NCBI RefSeq assembly: GCF_028863665.1
Contig: NZ_JARBFX010000002.1
Span: 372,001-436,000, forward strand
Reading direction: 5' to 3'
Length of the DNA: 64,000 bases
Source of the DNA: Aquabacter sediminis
GTDB lineage: Bacteria > Pseudomonadota > Alphaproteobacteria > Rhizobiales > Xanthobacteraceae
The position numbers were made by a program, and so were the translations under genes. Shown here one piece after another: positions 24,587-32,684 of the stretch. Under the pieces are notes generated by a model. That model saw nothing but the letters and a program-made list of their open reading frames with translations, did no database searches and had not been told where the DNA came from. Position 1 is the first letter of the stretch; each line of letters begins with the position of its first letter.

Positions 24587-26164
24587 ATGGAACTGAATGT
24601 CGTCGACCTATCGCGCCTGCAATTTGCAATGACGGCGCTCTATCATTTCCTGTTCGTTCCCTTGACGCTCGGACTGTCCATCCTGCTGGCTATCATGGAG
24701 ACGGTCTATGTCATGACCGGCCGCGTGATCTGGCGGCAGATGACCAAGTTCTGGGGCACGCTGTTCGGCATCAACTTCGTGCTGGGCGTCGCCACTGGCA
24801 TCGTCATGGAATTCCAGTTCGGAATGAACTGGAGCTATTACAGCCATTACGTGGGCGACATCTTCGGCGCGCCGCTGGCCATTGAGGGCCTCATGGCCTT
24901 CTTCCTGGAAGCGACCTTCGTCGGCCTCTTCTTCTTCGGCTGGGACCGCATGTCCAAGGTGGGCCACCTGGCCGCCACCTGGTGCGTGGCGCTCGGCTCC
25001 AACCTCTCGGCCCTCTGGATCCTCATCGCCAATGGCTGGATGCAGAACCCGGTGGGCGCGGCCTTCAACCCGCAGACCATGCGCATGGAAGTGGCGAGCT
25101 TCTATGACGTGCTGTTCAACCCGGTGGCGCAGGCCAAGTTCGTGCACACGGTTTCGGCCGGCTATGTGGTGGCCTCCATGTTCGTGCTGGGCGTCTCCGC
25201 CTGGTACCTCTTGAAGGGCCGGCACATCGAGATCGCCAAGCGCTCCATGACGGTGGCCGCCTCCTTCGGCCTCGCCGCCGCCCTCTCCGTGGTGGTGCTG
25301 GGCGACGAGAGCGGCTACCTGACCACCGAGCATCAGAAGATGAAGCTCGCGGCCATGGAAGGCACCTGGCACACCGAGCCCGCGCCCGCCCCCTTCGTCG
25401 TGGTCGGCTTCCCCGACCAGAAGGCCCGCACCAACTATTATGCGGTGGAGATCCCCTGGGTCGGCGGCCTCATCGACACACGCTCGCTCGACACGCCCGT
25501 CATGGGCATCACCGAGCTGGCGGACCGCGCCAAGGGGCATATCGTCCGCGGCGTGATCGCCTATGACGCCCTCCAGAAGATCCGGGCGCTGGGCAACCAG
25601 CCGGTGCCGGCGGACCTGAAGAAGACGTTCGAGGACAATAGCGACGTGCTCGGCTATGCGCTTCTGTTGAAGAAGTATGTGGACGACCCGCGCACGGCGA
25701 CGCCGGAGCAGATCGAGAAGGCAGCGTGGGACACGGTGCCGGAAGTGGCGCCCCTGTTCTGGGTTTTCCGGGTGATGGTGGGACTTGGCTTCTACTTCAT
25801 CCTGTTCTTCTCGGTCTTCTTCTTCCTGTCCGCGCGGCGGCAGCTCACCCGCTTCCCGCTGCTGCTGAAGCTGGCGGTTGTGTCCATTCCGCTGCCCTGG
25901 ATTGCCGCCGAGTCCGGCTGGTTCGTGGCCGAGTTCGGCCGCCAACCCTGGATCATCGAGGGTGTGCTGCCCACCGCCTCGGCGGTGTCGCGGCTCGGGG
26001 CCTCGACGGTGCTGCTGACGATCTGTGGCTTCGCGCTGATCTACACCGTCCTGTTCATCATCGAGATGACCCTCATGCTGCGGGCCATCCAGAAGGGGCC
26101 GCAGCCGGATCCCCAGCCGGAAGCCGGCCTCCTCACCCCTCCCGTTCTCGCGCCTGCGGAGTGA
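24587..26164 (+). CDS. cydA: Cytochrome bd ubiquinol oxidase subunit I
   Basis: This 525-residue membrane oxidase subunit is the haem- and quinol-binding part of the high-oxygen-affinity terminal oxidase. His20 in A-L-Y-H-F-L-F-V-P-L-T-L-G is the expected haem ligand; another lies in the K-F-V-H-T-V-S-A-G-Y segment. The long Q-loop (about residues 245-385) is of the E. coli type, not the short CIO type. G-R-Q-P-W-I follows in the last third. An AGG ribosome site sits close to the ATG at 24587. Six bases separate it from cydB. Confidence 0.94.
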   Translation: MELNVVDLSRLQFAMTALYHFLFVPLTLGLSILLAIMETVYVMTGRVIWRQMTKFWGTLFGINFVLGVATGIVMEFQFGMNWSYYSHYVGDIFGAPLAIEGLMAFFLEATFVGLFFFGWDRMSKVGHLAATWCVALGSNLSALWILIANGWMQNPVGAAFNPQTMRMEVASFYDVLFNPVAQAKFVHTVSAGYVVASMFVLGVSAWYLLKGRHIEIAKRSMTVAASFGLAAALSVVVLGDESGYLTTEHQKMKLAAMEGTWHTEPAPAPFVVVGFPDQKARTNYYAVEIPWVGGLIDTRSLDTPVMGITELADRAKGHIVRGVIAYDALQKIRALGNQPVPADLKKTFEDNSDVLGYALLLKKYVDDPRTATPEQIEKAAWDTVPEVAPLFWVFRVMVGLGFYFILFFSVFFFLSARRQLTRFPLLLKLAVVSIPLPWIAAESGWFVAEFGRQPWIIEGVLPTASAVSRLGASTVLLTICGFALIYTVLFIIEMTLMLRAIQKGPQPDPQPEAGLLTPPVLAPAE

Positions 26165-26170
26165 CCGGAC

Positions 26171-27325
26171 ATGGTCCTGCATGATCTCATAAGCTACGAC
26201 GTCCTGCGCCTGATCTGGTGGGTGCTGCTCGGCGTGCTGCTCATCGGCTTTGCCATCATGGACGGCTTCGACCTCGGGGTAGCGTCCCTACTGCCCTTCG
26301 TCGCCAAGACGGACGTGGAACGGCGCGTGGTCATCAACACCATCGGCCCGGTCTGGGAAGGCAACCAGGTGTGGCTGATCCTGGGGGGCGGCGCCATCTT
26401 CGCCGCCTGGCCGGCGCTTTATGCGGTGTCCTTCTCGGGCTTCTACCTCGCCATGTTCGCCATCCTGGCGGCCCTCATCCTGCGGCCCGTGGGCTTCAAG
26501 TATCGCAGCAAGCGCGAGGACGAAGCCTGGCGCACCCGCTGGGACTGGGCGCTGTTCATCGGCGGGGCGGTGCCCGCGCTGATCTTCGGCGTGGCGGTGG
26601 GCAATGTGCTCCAGGGCGTGCCGTTCCACTTCGACGCGGACCTGCACTCCACCTATGAGGGCACCTTCTTCGGTCTCCTGAACCCCTATGCGCTGCTGTG
26701 CGGCCTGCTGTCGGTGGCCATGCTGGTCACCCACGGCGCCACGTGGCTGGTGTTCAAGACCGACGGCCCCATCGCCGACCGGGCGCGCGCGGTCGGCTCG
26801 GTGGGGGCGATCCTCACCATCGTCCTGTTCGCGCTGGGCGGACTTGCCCTGCACCAGTTCGTGGGGGGCTACAAGATCACCTCAGCGATCAACCCCGTCG
26901 GCCCCTCCAATCCGCTGTCCAAGACGGTGGTGATGGAAACCGGCGCCTGGTTCGCCAATTACCGGGCCTATCCGATCCTGTGGCTCGCTCCGGCGCTGGG
27001 CGGTCTCGGCTCGCTGCTGACCCTGGTGATGCTGCGCGCACGCAAGGACGGCCTGTCCTTCATCACCTCGGCCATCGGCATCTTCGGCATCATCTCGACG
27101 GTGGGCGTGTCCATGTTCCCGTTCATCCTGCCCTCGTCCATCGATCCGAGGTCCAGCCTGACGGTGTGGGACACCTCCTCCAGCCATATGACGCTGTTCA
27201 TCATGCTGGTGGTGACCGCGATCTTCCTGCCCATCATCCTGGCCTACACGTCGTGGGTCTACAAGGTGATGTGGGGCAAGGTGGACGCCGCCATGGTGTC
27301 CGACAAGAACGGCCACGCTTACTGA
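26171..27325 (+). CDS. cydB: Cytochrome bd ubiquinol oxidase subunit II
   Basis: This 384-residue integral membrane subunit pairs with CydA. The family opening is clear: L-R-L-I-W-W-V-L-L-G-V-L-L-I-G-F-A-I-M-D-G-F-D-L-G-V near residues 12-37. It is followed by N-T-I-G-P-V-W-E-G-N-Q-V-W-L-I. Both fit the CydB family at normal length. The start lies six bases after the cydA stop, with GGAG at the end of cydA as ribosome site. It is followed by the small cydX gene. Confidence 0.94.
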   Translation: MVLHDLISYDVLRLIWWVLLGVLLIGFAIMDGFDLGVASLLPFVAKTDVERRVVINTIGPVWEGNQVWLILGGGAIFAAWPALYAVSFSGFYLAMFAILAALILRPVGFKYRSKREDEAWRTRWDWALFIGGAVPALIFGVAVGNVLQGVPFHFDADLHSTYEGTFFGLLNPYALLCGLLSVAMLVTHGATWLVFKTDGPIADRARAVGSVGAILTIVLFALGGLALHQFVGGYKITSAINPVGPSNPLSKTVVMETGAWFANYRAYPILWLAPALGGLGSLLTLVMLRARKDGLSFITSAIGIFGIISTVGVSMFPFILPSSIDPRSSLTVWDTSSSHMTLFIMLVVTAIFLPIILAYTSWVYKVMWGKVDAAMVSDKNGHAY

Positions 27326-27390
27326 AGCGCGCACGCGAAACCTGCCCCGCGCCCGACGGCGCGGGGTGCACCGATCACGGAGAGACTTCA

Positions 27391-27507
27391 ATGTGGTACT
27401 TCGCCTGGATGCTCGGCCTGCCGCTGGCGGGCGCGTTCGCGGTGCTCAATGCCATGTGGTACGAGCTGCGCGAGGAAGACGACAAGCGCAAGCAGGCGCT
27501 GCGCTGA
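27391..27507 (+). CDS. cydX: Cytochrome bd small subunit CydX (YbgT family)
   Basis: This 38-residue single-pass membrane peptide matches the CydX/CbdX/YbgT family: M-W-Y-F-A-W-M-L-G near the start, a short hydrophobic helix, and L-N-A-M-W-Y-E before a charged C-terminus. CydX stabilises the oxidase and its haems. It has a ribosome site GGAGAG and lies 65 bases after cydB, before the operon terminator at 27528-27556. Confidence 0.9.
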   Translation: MWYFAWMLGLPLAGAFAVLNAMWYELREEDDKRKQALR

Positions 27508-27527
27508 GGGGCAGTCGTTCCAACGTA

Positions 27528-27556
27528 AAACGGCCGGGGCAATGCCCCGGCCGTTT
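27528..27556. terminator. Strong terminator of the cyd operon
   Basis: A perfect 13-bp stem, AAACGGCCGGGGC (27528-27540) with GCCCCGGCCGTTT (27544-27556), and a 3-base loop. A and T runs on each side let it also serve the alcohol dehydrogenase gene coming from the right. Confidence 0.9.
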
Positions 27557-27583
27557 CGTTTCGTGCCTGTCCGCGCGGAGCGG

Positions 27584-28711
27584 TCAGAACGTGATGACGT
27601 GGCGCACCACCTCGCCCCGGTCCAGCTTGTCGAGCGCCGCGTTGATCTCCTCCAGCGGGCCGGTGCCGGAGAGCAGCTTATGCACCGGCAGGCGGCCGCG
27701 CTTATAGAGGGCGATGTAGCGGGGAATGTCCCGGGGCGGCACGCAGCTGCCCATATAGCTGCCCTTGATGGTGCGCTCCTCGCCCACCAGATGCACCGGC
27801 GGCAGGGAGATGCGGGCATTGGGATTGGCAAGGCCCGCGGTCGCCGTGGTGCCGCCGCGCCGGGTGATCTTGTAGGCCAGCTCGAAGGCGGGGGCGGAAC
27901 CGGCCATCTCGATGGCATGGTCCACGCCGCCCTTGGTGATTTCCTTCACCTTGTCCACGATGTCCGGATCGGAGGCGAGGAAGGTGTCGGTGGCGCCCAG
28001 CTCGCGCGCCAGATCGAGCTTGGCCTGGGAAAGATCGATGGCCACCACCTGATCGGCCCCCGCCGCAATGGCGCCCAGCACCGAGGACAGGCCGACGCCG
28101 CCAAGGCCGATCACCGCAACGCTCTGGCCGGGCTTCACCTGGCAGGTGTTCACCACCGTGCCGACGCCGGTCATGACCGCGCAGCCGAACAGGGCCGCAT
28201 CCACCAGCGGCACTTCGGGATCGATCTTGACGATGGAGCGGCGGGAGATGACCGCATATTCGGCGAAGGCCGAGACGCCGCAATGGTGATAGGCGTCGGT
28301 GCCGTCATCGCAATGCAGCCGGCGCTCACCGGAAATGAGAAGGCCGGCGCCATTGGCCGCCTGGCCCGGTCCGCACAACTGGGCGCGGCCCTCCATGCAG
28401 GATGGGCAGGTGCCGCAGGTGGGCAGGAAACTCATCACCACATGGTCACCGGGGGCAAGGTCGGTGACGCCGGGGCCGGTCTCCACCACCACGGCGGAGG
28501 CCTCGTGGCCGAGCACCATGGGGTTCTGGCGCAGCCGGTCGCCATTGATGACGGACAGGTCGGAATGGCACAGGCCCGCGGCGGCGATCTTCACCAGCAC
28601 CTCGTCGCGCCCCGGCGGGTCCAGCTCGATGGTCTCGATGCGCAGCGGCCGCGTCTCGGCATAGGGCTTGGCAATTGGCGAGGAATGAAGAACGGCGGCG
28701 CGGATACGCAT
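27584..28711 (-). CDS. Zinc-dependent alcohol dehydrogenase (class III-like MDR)
   Basis: This 375-residue medium-chain dehydrogenase oxidises an alcohol or hydroxy-adduct with NAD(P). The catalytic zinc ligands are visible as C48 (G-L-C-H-S-D) and H69-E70 (L-G-H-E-A), plus a later cysteine in F-G-C-A-V-M-T-G-V-G. The structural zinc cysteines are C99, C102, C105 and C113. The nucleotide fold is G-L-G-G-V-G. The ATG at 28711 has an excellent AAGGGAGG ribosome site. It is a single gene between two terminator-like hairpins. The substrate is not evident. Confidence 0.88.
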   Translation of the reverse strand: MRIRAAVLHSSPIAKPYAETRPLRIETIELDPPGRDEVLVKIAAAGLCHSDLSVINGDRLRQNPMVLGHEASAVVVETGPGVTDLAPGDHVVMSFLPTCGTCPSCMEGRAQLCGPGQAANGAGLLISGERRLHCDDGTDAYHHCGVSAFAEYAVISRRSIVKIDPEVPLVDAALFGCAVMTGVGTVVNTCQVKPGQSVAVIGLGGVGLSSVLGAIAAGADQVVAIDLSQAKLDLARELGATDTFLASDPDIVDKVKEITKGGVDHAIEMAGSAPAFELAYKITRRGGTTATAGLANPNARISLPPVHLVGEERTIKGSYMGSCVPPRDIPRYIALYKRGRLPVHKLLSGTGPLEEINAALDKLDRGEVVRHVITF

Positions 28712-28872
28712 ATGTGCCTCCCTTGATGGTCTTACGGCCTGAGGCCGGTCGGGGCCGCGCCTGCGCGCCGGGCCTTCGCCAGCGTGCGCCGCGCGACTCA
28801 CACTCACGCTATTTGCCCCGGCCGTGCGCCGGTGAAAAGCGGGAAACGCGAGCGCGGGCGCGGCGGCCGCAG

Positions 28873-28899
28873 GGGCGCGGTGTCACGCCCCCCGCGCCC
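28873..28899 (-). terminator. Hairpin after the MaoC-like gene
   Basis: GGGCGCGG (28873-28880) pairs with CCGCGCCC (28892-28899). It lies five bases past the stop of the MaoC-like gene. No T-tract is present, so it is only a candidate. Confidence 0.35.
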
Positions 28900-28903
28900 G
28901 CCT

Positions 28904-29746
28904 TCAGCGCGCCTGCGCCAGCATGGCGGCGCGGCCTTCCGCATCGGCGGTCCAAAGCTCCAGCCCGTCGGCGCCCTCCACCGCATTGAGGGTCAGCGGG
29001 GCGCCATCGAAGATGGGCCGCACCGAGCGGAAGGAGAACACTTGCGGCGGGCGACCGAGGAGACGGGCGGCGAACTCCACCAATAGCGTCGCCTGCAACG
29101 GCCCGTGCACCACGAGGCCCGGATAGCCTTCCTCCACCTCGCAATAGGTGCGGTCATAATGGATGCGGTGGCTGTTGAAGGTGATGGCTGAGTATCTGAA
29201 CAGCATCACCGGTCCGGCATCGACGCTCTCCTGCCAGGTGGCCGCGCGGGGCGGCTCGGCCTTGCCTTGCCCGCCGGCGGGCGCATCGACGCCGCGATAG
29301 ACGATGTCCTGGCGCTCCCGCACCGCGAGGCCGCGCGGCGTCGAAATCTCGTGGTTCACGGTGACGAAGCACAAGATGCCGGTGCGCCCTTCCTTCACCA
29401 CCACGTCGGCGATGCGCGAGGTCCGTGTCACCTCATCGCCCACCCGCACAGCGTCCAGGAACTGGAGTTCCCCGCCCGCCCACATCCGGCGCGGCAGCGG
29501 CACCGGAGGCAGGAAGCCGCCGCGCGCCGGATGCCCGTCCGGCCCGACGGCACGCAGGGGGACGGTCGGCTGGGCGAGGCACCAATGCGCCGTGAGGATG
29601 GCGGCATCCCCCGCCTGCGGCGTGCCCGGATCCTGGTCAAGGGTCACGCGCATCTCGCGTGCCTTCTGGGGGGTCACCTCGTCGGACGCGGTATCGGTGC
29701 GGCCGATCCAGCCGCGCAGCAACTCGATGTCCAGGCCTTGCGACAT
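28904..29746 (-). CDS. MaoC-like hydratase with FAS1-like dehydratase domain (mesaconyl-C4-CoA hydratase-like)
   Basis: This 280-residue protein has two hot-dog halves: an N-terminal FAS1-like dehydratase domain (W-I-G-R start, L-T-A-H-W-C near residue 49) and a C-terminal MaoC-like half with N-S-H-R-I-H-Y-D-R-T-Y near residue 190 followed by G-L-V-V-H-G-P-L-Q-A. This is the layout of mesaconyl-C4-CoA hydratase and of related enoyl-CoA hydratases. The ATG at 29746 has GAGGA upstream; one seven residues earlier lacks a ribosome site. It lies next to a class I fumarase/mesaconase gene and near a class III CoA-transferase, which favours a C5-dicarboxylyl-CoA substrate. Confidence 0.82.
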   Translation of the reverse strand: MSQGLDIELLRGWIGRTDTASDEVTPQKAREMRVTLDQDPGTPQAGDAAILTAHWCLAQPTVPLRAVGPDGHPARGGFLPPVPLPRRMWAGGELQFLDAVRVGDEVTRTSRIADVVVKEGRTGILCFVTVNHEISTPRGLAVRERQDIVYRGVDAPAGGQGKAEPPRAATWQESVDAGPVMLFRYSAITFNSHRIHYDRTYCEVEEGYPGLVVHGPLQATLLVEFAARLLGRPPQVFSFRSVRPIFDGAPLTLNAVEGADGLELWTADAEGRAAMLAQAR

Positions 29747-29924
29747 GGCGGGATCCTCATCTGACATGGTGCGTGGCGCCGCTCGTTGCATAGTCGGGAT
29801 CGAGCGGACCAGCGTGCGGGGTTGGTAGCAATCGCGGCGCCTCCATCGGAAGACTGGAAATTGCGATGACACACCATCCAGGAAAGTTATAGCCAGTTGC
29901 GATTCCCTACCCGCACAGCCACTG

Positions 29925-31451
29925 TCAGACCGGCGCCGTCTCCCCGCGGGCGATCTTCTCCCGCCAGAGCGCGGGACCGAGCGAATGGACCGACTGGCCG
30001 GCGCTATCCACTGCCACGGTGACCGGCATGTCCTCCACGGTGAATTCGTAGATGGCCTCCATGCCCAGATCCTCGAAGGCCAGCACCCGCGCCGCCTTGA
30101 TGGCCTTGGAGACCAGATAGGCCGCCCCGCCAATGGCGATGAGATAGGCCGCCTTGTGGCGGGCGATGGCTTCGATGGCCACCGGCCCCCGCTCCGCCTT
30201 GCCGACCATGGCGAGGAGGCCGGTGGAGAGGATCTGGTCCGTATAGGGGTCCATGCGGGTGGAGGTGGTGGGGCCGGCGGGACCCACCGCCTCGTCCCCC
30301 ACCGGGTCCACCGGGCCCACATAATAGATCACCCGGTCCTTCAGGCTCACGGGCAAATCCTCGCCCCGCGCCAGCATGGCGGTCATGCGTTGGTGGGCGG
30401 CATCGCGGCCGGTGAGCATGCGCCCGTTCAAAAGCAGCTTCTCGCCTGGCCGCCAGCTTTGCACCTCGGCGCGGGTGAGGTGATCCAGGTCCACCCGCCG
30501 GGCGGCGGAAGTGGCGGCATCAACGGCCACTTGCGGCCACAACGCTAAGTCCGGCGGATCGAGCCGCACGGGGCCGGAGCCGTCCAGCACGAGGGTGGCA
30601 TGGCGGTTGGCGGCGCATTGGGGAATGAGCGCCACGGGCTTGGAGGCCGCATGGGTGGGATAGGTGGCGATCTTTACGTCCACCACGGTGGTGAGCCCGC
30701 CCAAACCCTGCGCGCCGATGCCCAGCGCATTGATCTTCTCGTAAAGCTCGATGCGCAATTCCTCGATCTTGTTGGCGGGGCCACGGGCGAGGAGATCGGT
30801 CATGTCGATCTCCTCCAGCAGCGCCTCCTTGGCGATCAGCATGGCCTTTTCCGCCGAGCCGCCAATGCCGAGGCCGATGACCCCGGGCGGACACCATCCC
30901 GCGCCCAGCTCCGGCACGGTCTTCAGCACCCAGTCCACCACCGAGGCGCCGGGATTGAGGGTGGCAAAGCGCGCCTTGTTCTCCGAGCCGCCGCCCTTGG
31001 CCGCCAGCGTGATTTCCACCGTGCGGCCCGGCACCAGTTCCACATGCACCACGGCAGGCGCATTGTCGCGGGTGTTGCGGCGGGCAAAGAGCGGGTCCTC
31101 CACCATGGAGGCGCGCAGCGGATTGGTCTCGTTCAGATAGGCCCGGCGCACGCCCTCATGGATGAGGTCGGCAAGTGGGCGATCCGTGGCGAAGCGCACC
31201 TCCATGCCCACCTTCACGAAGGCCACCACGAGCCCGGTATCCTGGCAGATGGGCCGGTGCCCCAAAGCCGCCATGCGCGAATTCACCAGGATCTGCCCGA
31301 TGGCATCCCGCGCCGAGGGGGAGGCTTCCCGCTCATAGGCGCTGGAGAGATGGGCGATGAAATCCGCCGGGTGGAAGTAGGAGATGTATTGCAGCGCGTC
31401 GGCGACGGAGGCGACCACATCCTCCTCTGCGATGACCACGGCGGGGTTCAT
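29925..31451 (-). CDS. Class I fumarate hydratase / mesaconase
   Basis: This 508-residue oxygen-sensitive hydro-lyase should hold a [4Fe-4S] cluster. The likely ligands are C69 (R-P-I-C-Q-D-T-G), C187 (G-W-C-P-P-G-V-I-G-L-G-I-G-G) and C279 (I-P-Q-C-A-A-N-R-H). It interconverts fumarate and malate, and enzymes of this class may also hydrate mesaconate to citramalate. The ATG at 31451 has AAAGG upstream. Adjacent hydratase, PrpD and CoA-transferase genes make the mesaconate reaction a reasonable alternative to a plain housekeeping fumarase. Confidence 0.9.
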   Translation of the reverse strand: MNPAVVIAEEDVVASVADALQYISYFHPADFIAHLSSAYEREASPSARDAIGQILVNSRMAALGHRPICQDTGLVVAFVKVGMEVRFATDRPLADLIHEGVRRAYLNETNPLRASMVEDPLFARRNTRDNAPAVVHVELVPGRTVEITLAAKGGGSENKARFATLNPGASVVDWVLKTVPELGAGWCPPGVIGLGIGGSAEKAMLIAKEALLEEIDMTDLLARGPANKIEELRIELYEKINALGIGAQGLGGLTTVVDVKIATYPTHAASKPVALIPQCAANRHATLVLDGSGPVRLDPPDLALWPQVAVDAATSAARRVDLDHLTRAEVQSWRPGEKLLLNGRMLTGRDAAHQRMTAMLARGEDLPVSLKDRVIYYVGPVDPVGDEAVGPAGPTTSTRMDPYTDQILSTGLLAMVGKAERGPVAIEAIARHKAAYLIAIGGAAYLVSKAIKAARVLAFEDLGMEAIYEFTVEDMPVTVAVDSAGQSVHSLGPALWREKIARGETAPV

Positions 31452-31476
31452 TCAACGGACCTTTCAGGCTGCCAGA

Positions 31477-31504
31477 GGCGGGGGCGGACTGCGCCGCCCC
31501 CGCC
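31477..31504 (-). terminator. GC-rich hairpin between the MBL hydrolase and fumarase genes
   Basis: GGCGGGGGCGG (31477-31487) pairs perfectly with CCGCCCCCGCC (31494-31504) around a 6-base loop. It follows the MBL gene stop by seven bases on the minus strand. There is no T-tract, so it may attenuate rather than end transcription into the fumarase gene. Confidence 0.45.
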
Positions 31505-31511
31505 CCGGCTC

Positions 31512-32513
31512 TCACATTTCCATGACCATGGGGGCGGGATAATAGCGGAAGCCCTGGCCCTGCGCCGCCACATGGCCGAAGCCCGGCCAGGCGAAATGAT
31601 AGGCCAGCACCGGGATGCGGTTGGCTGCCAGCATGGTCAGGATCTTCACCCGCGACTGGGCCGACTGCTTGGGATCGGTGTCATAGACGAATTCGGTCAA
31701 GGGCTCCTGGAGCAGGAGGACCGGGTGGTGCGCCAAGTCGCCGATATAGCACAGCGACTTGCCGCCCGAATTGATCATGAACACCGTGTGCCCGACCGTG
31801 TGGCCGGGCGCCGAGATGGCGGTGATGCCGGGCAGGAATTCCTGGCCGTCCTTGAAGAAGACCATGCGGTCGCGGTTGGGCACCAGGTTCTTGCGGGCCT
31901 GGTCAAGGAAGGCCTTCAGGTTCGGCCCCACCGTCTTCTCGTCGGTCCAGTAATCGTAATCGGCCTGGGAGATGTAGAATTGCGCGTTGGGGAAGTTGCG
32001 CGAGCCGTCATCGGCCATGCAGCCCCCGCAATGGTCGATATGGGCGTGGCTCATCACCACGGCGTCCACATCCTTGGGGTCGATGCCGGCCTCCTTCATG
32101 GTCTGCATCAGCTTTCCGGTGGTGGGGCCGAACAGCTTGGAAGAGCCCATGCCGGTGTCGAACACGATCAGCTTGTCGCCGGTGTTCAGGATCAGGATGT
32201 TCTGCTCCAGCACCGCATTGGAGAGGGGGAGGAAATTGTCCTTCAGCTGCTTGTCCATGTCGGCGGCGGAAAGGCCGGTGAAATTGGTGTGGGGGTCGCC
32301 CAGCGGCAACGTGCCGTCGGACACCACGGTGATTTCCCCGTCGCCGAACTTGAAGCGATAGAAATAGGGGGCCGGCTTGCCCACCAGCGGGGCCTTGGCG
32401 AAGGCCGACGAGGCGCTCGTGATCAGGCCCGTCCCGCCCGCCAATGCGCCGAGCGAGAGGGCACCGCCCAGCAAGGCATGCCGGCGGCTGATCTTCATCC
32501 TTGGATCGTTCAT
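31512..32513 (-). CDS. Tat-exported metallo-beta-lactamase-fold hydrolase
   Basis: This 333-residue metallohydrolase has a twin-arginine signal (I-S-R-R-H-A-L-L-G, residues 8-16) and an A-F-A-K cleavage region near 38. The metal motif H-A-H-I-D-H occupies H156, H158, D160 and H161. Further ligands probably come from G-H-T-V-G-H and the later I-G-D-L-A-H-H. This is a periplasmic, dinuclear-metal enzyme of the N-acyl homoserine lactonase/alkylsulfatase-like superfamily; the substrate (lactone, ester or other) cannot be chosen by eye. The ATG at 32513 has AGGGAG upstream. It sits between PrpD and fumarase genes on the same strand. Confidence 0.85.
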   Translation of the reverse strand: MNDPRMKISRRHALLGGALSLGALAGGTGLITSASSAFAKAPLVGKPAPYFYRFKFGDGEITVVSDGTLPLGDPHTNFTGLSAADMDKQLKDNFLPLSNAVLEQNILILNTGDKLIVFDTGMGSSKLFGPTTGKLMQTMKEAGIDPKDVDAVVMSHAHIDHCGGCMADDGSRNFPNAQFYISQADYDYWTDEKTVGPNLKAFLDQARKNLVPNRDRMVFFKDGQEFLPGITAISAPGHTVGHTVFMINSGGKSLCYIGDLAHHPVLLLQEPLTEFVYDTDPKQSAQSRVKILTMLAANRIPVLAYHFAWPGFGHVAAQGQGFRYYPAPMVMEM

Positions 32514-32642
32514 TTCGTTTCTCCCTGACATTGCCCGGGAGCCCGGCCGACGGTGCTTTGCTTGGGTTGCGCAAGCCCGATGGTCCCGGCCCCGTCCGCC
32601 CTGTGGCGCCTGTTCCGGCGCCTTGTCCCCGGTGGTGAAAGG

Positions 32643-32672
32643 CCGGACCGCAGCCGGGGGGCCTGCGGCCGG
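32643..32672 (-). terminator. Hairpin after the MmgE/PrpD gene
   Basis: On the minus strand, CCGG-CCGCAG and CTGCGG-T-CCGG form an interrupted stem followed by CCTTT. It lies 13 bases past the PrpD-family stop codon. Confidence 0.45.
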
Positions 32673-32684
32673 AAGGGAAAAGGC

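Noticed and set aside
30600-32528. Open frame on the plus strand (about 640 codons) opposite the fumarase and MBL-hydrolase genes
   Set aside because: It spans two real genes and their intergenic hairpin, has low-complexity composition and no domain.
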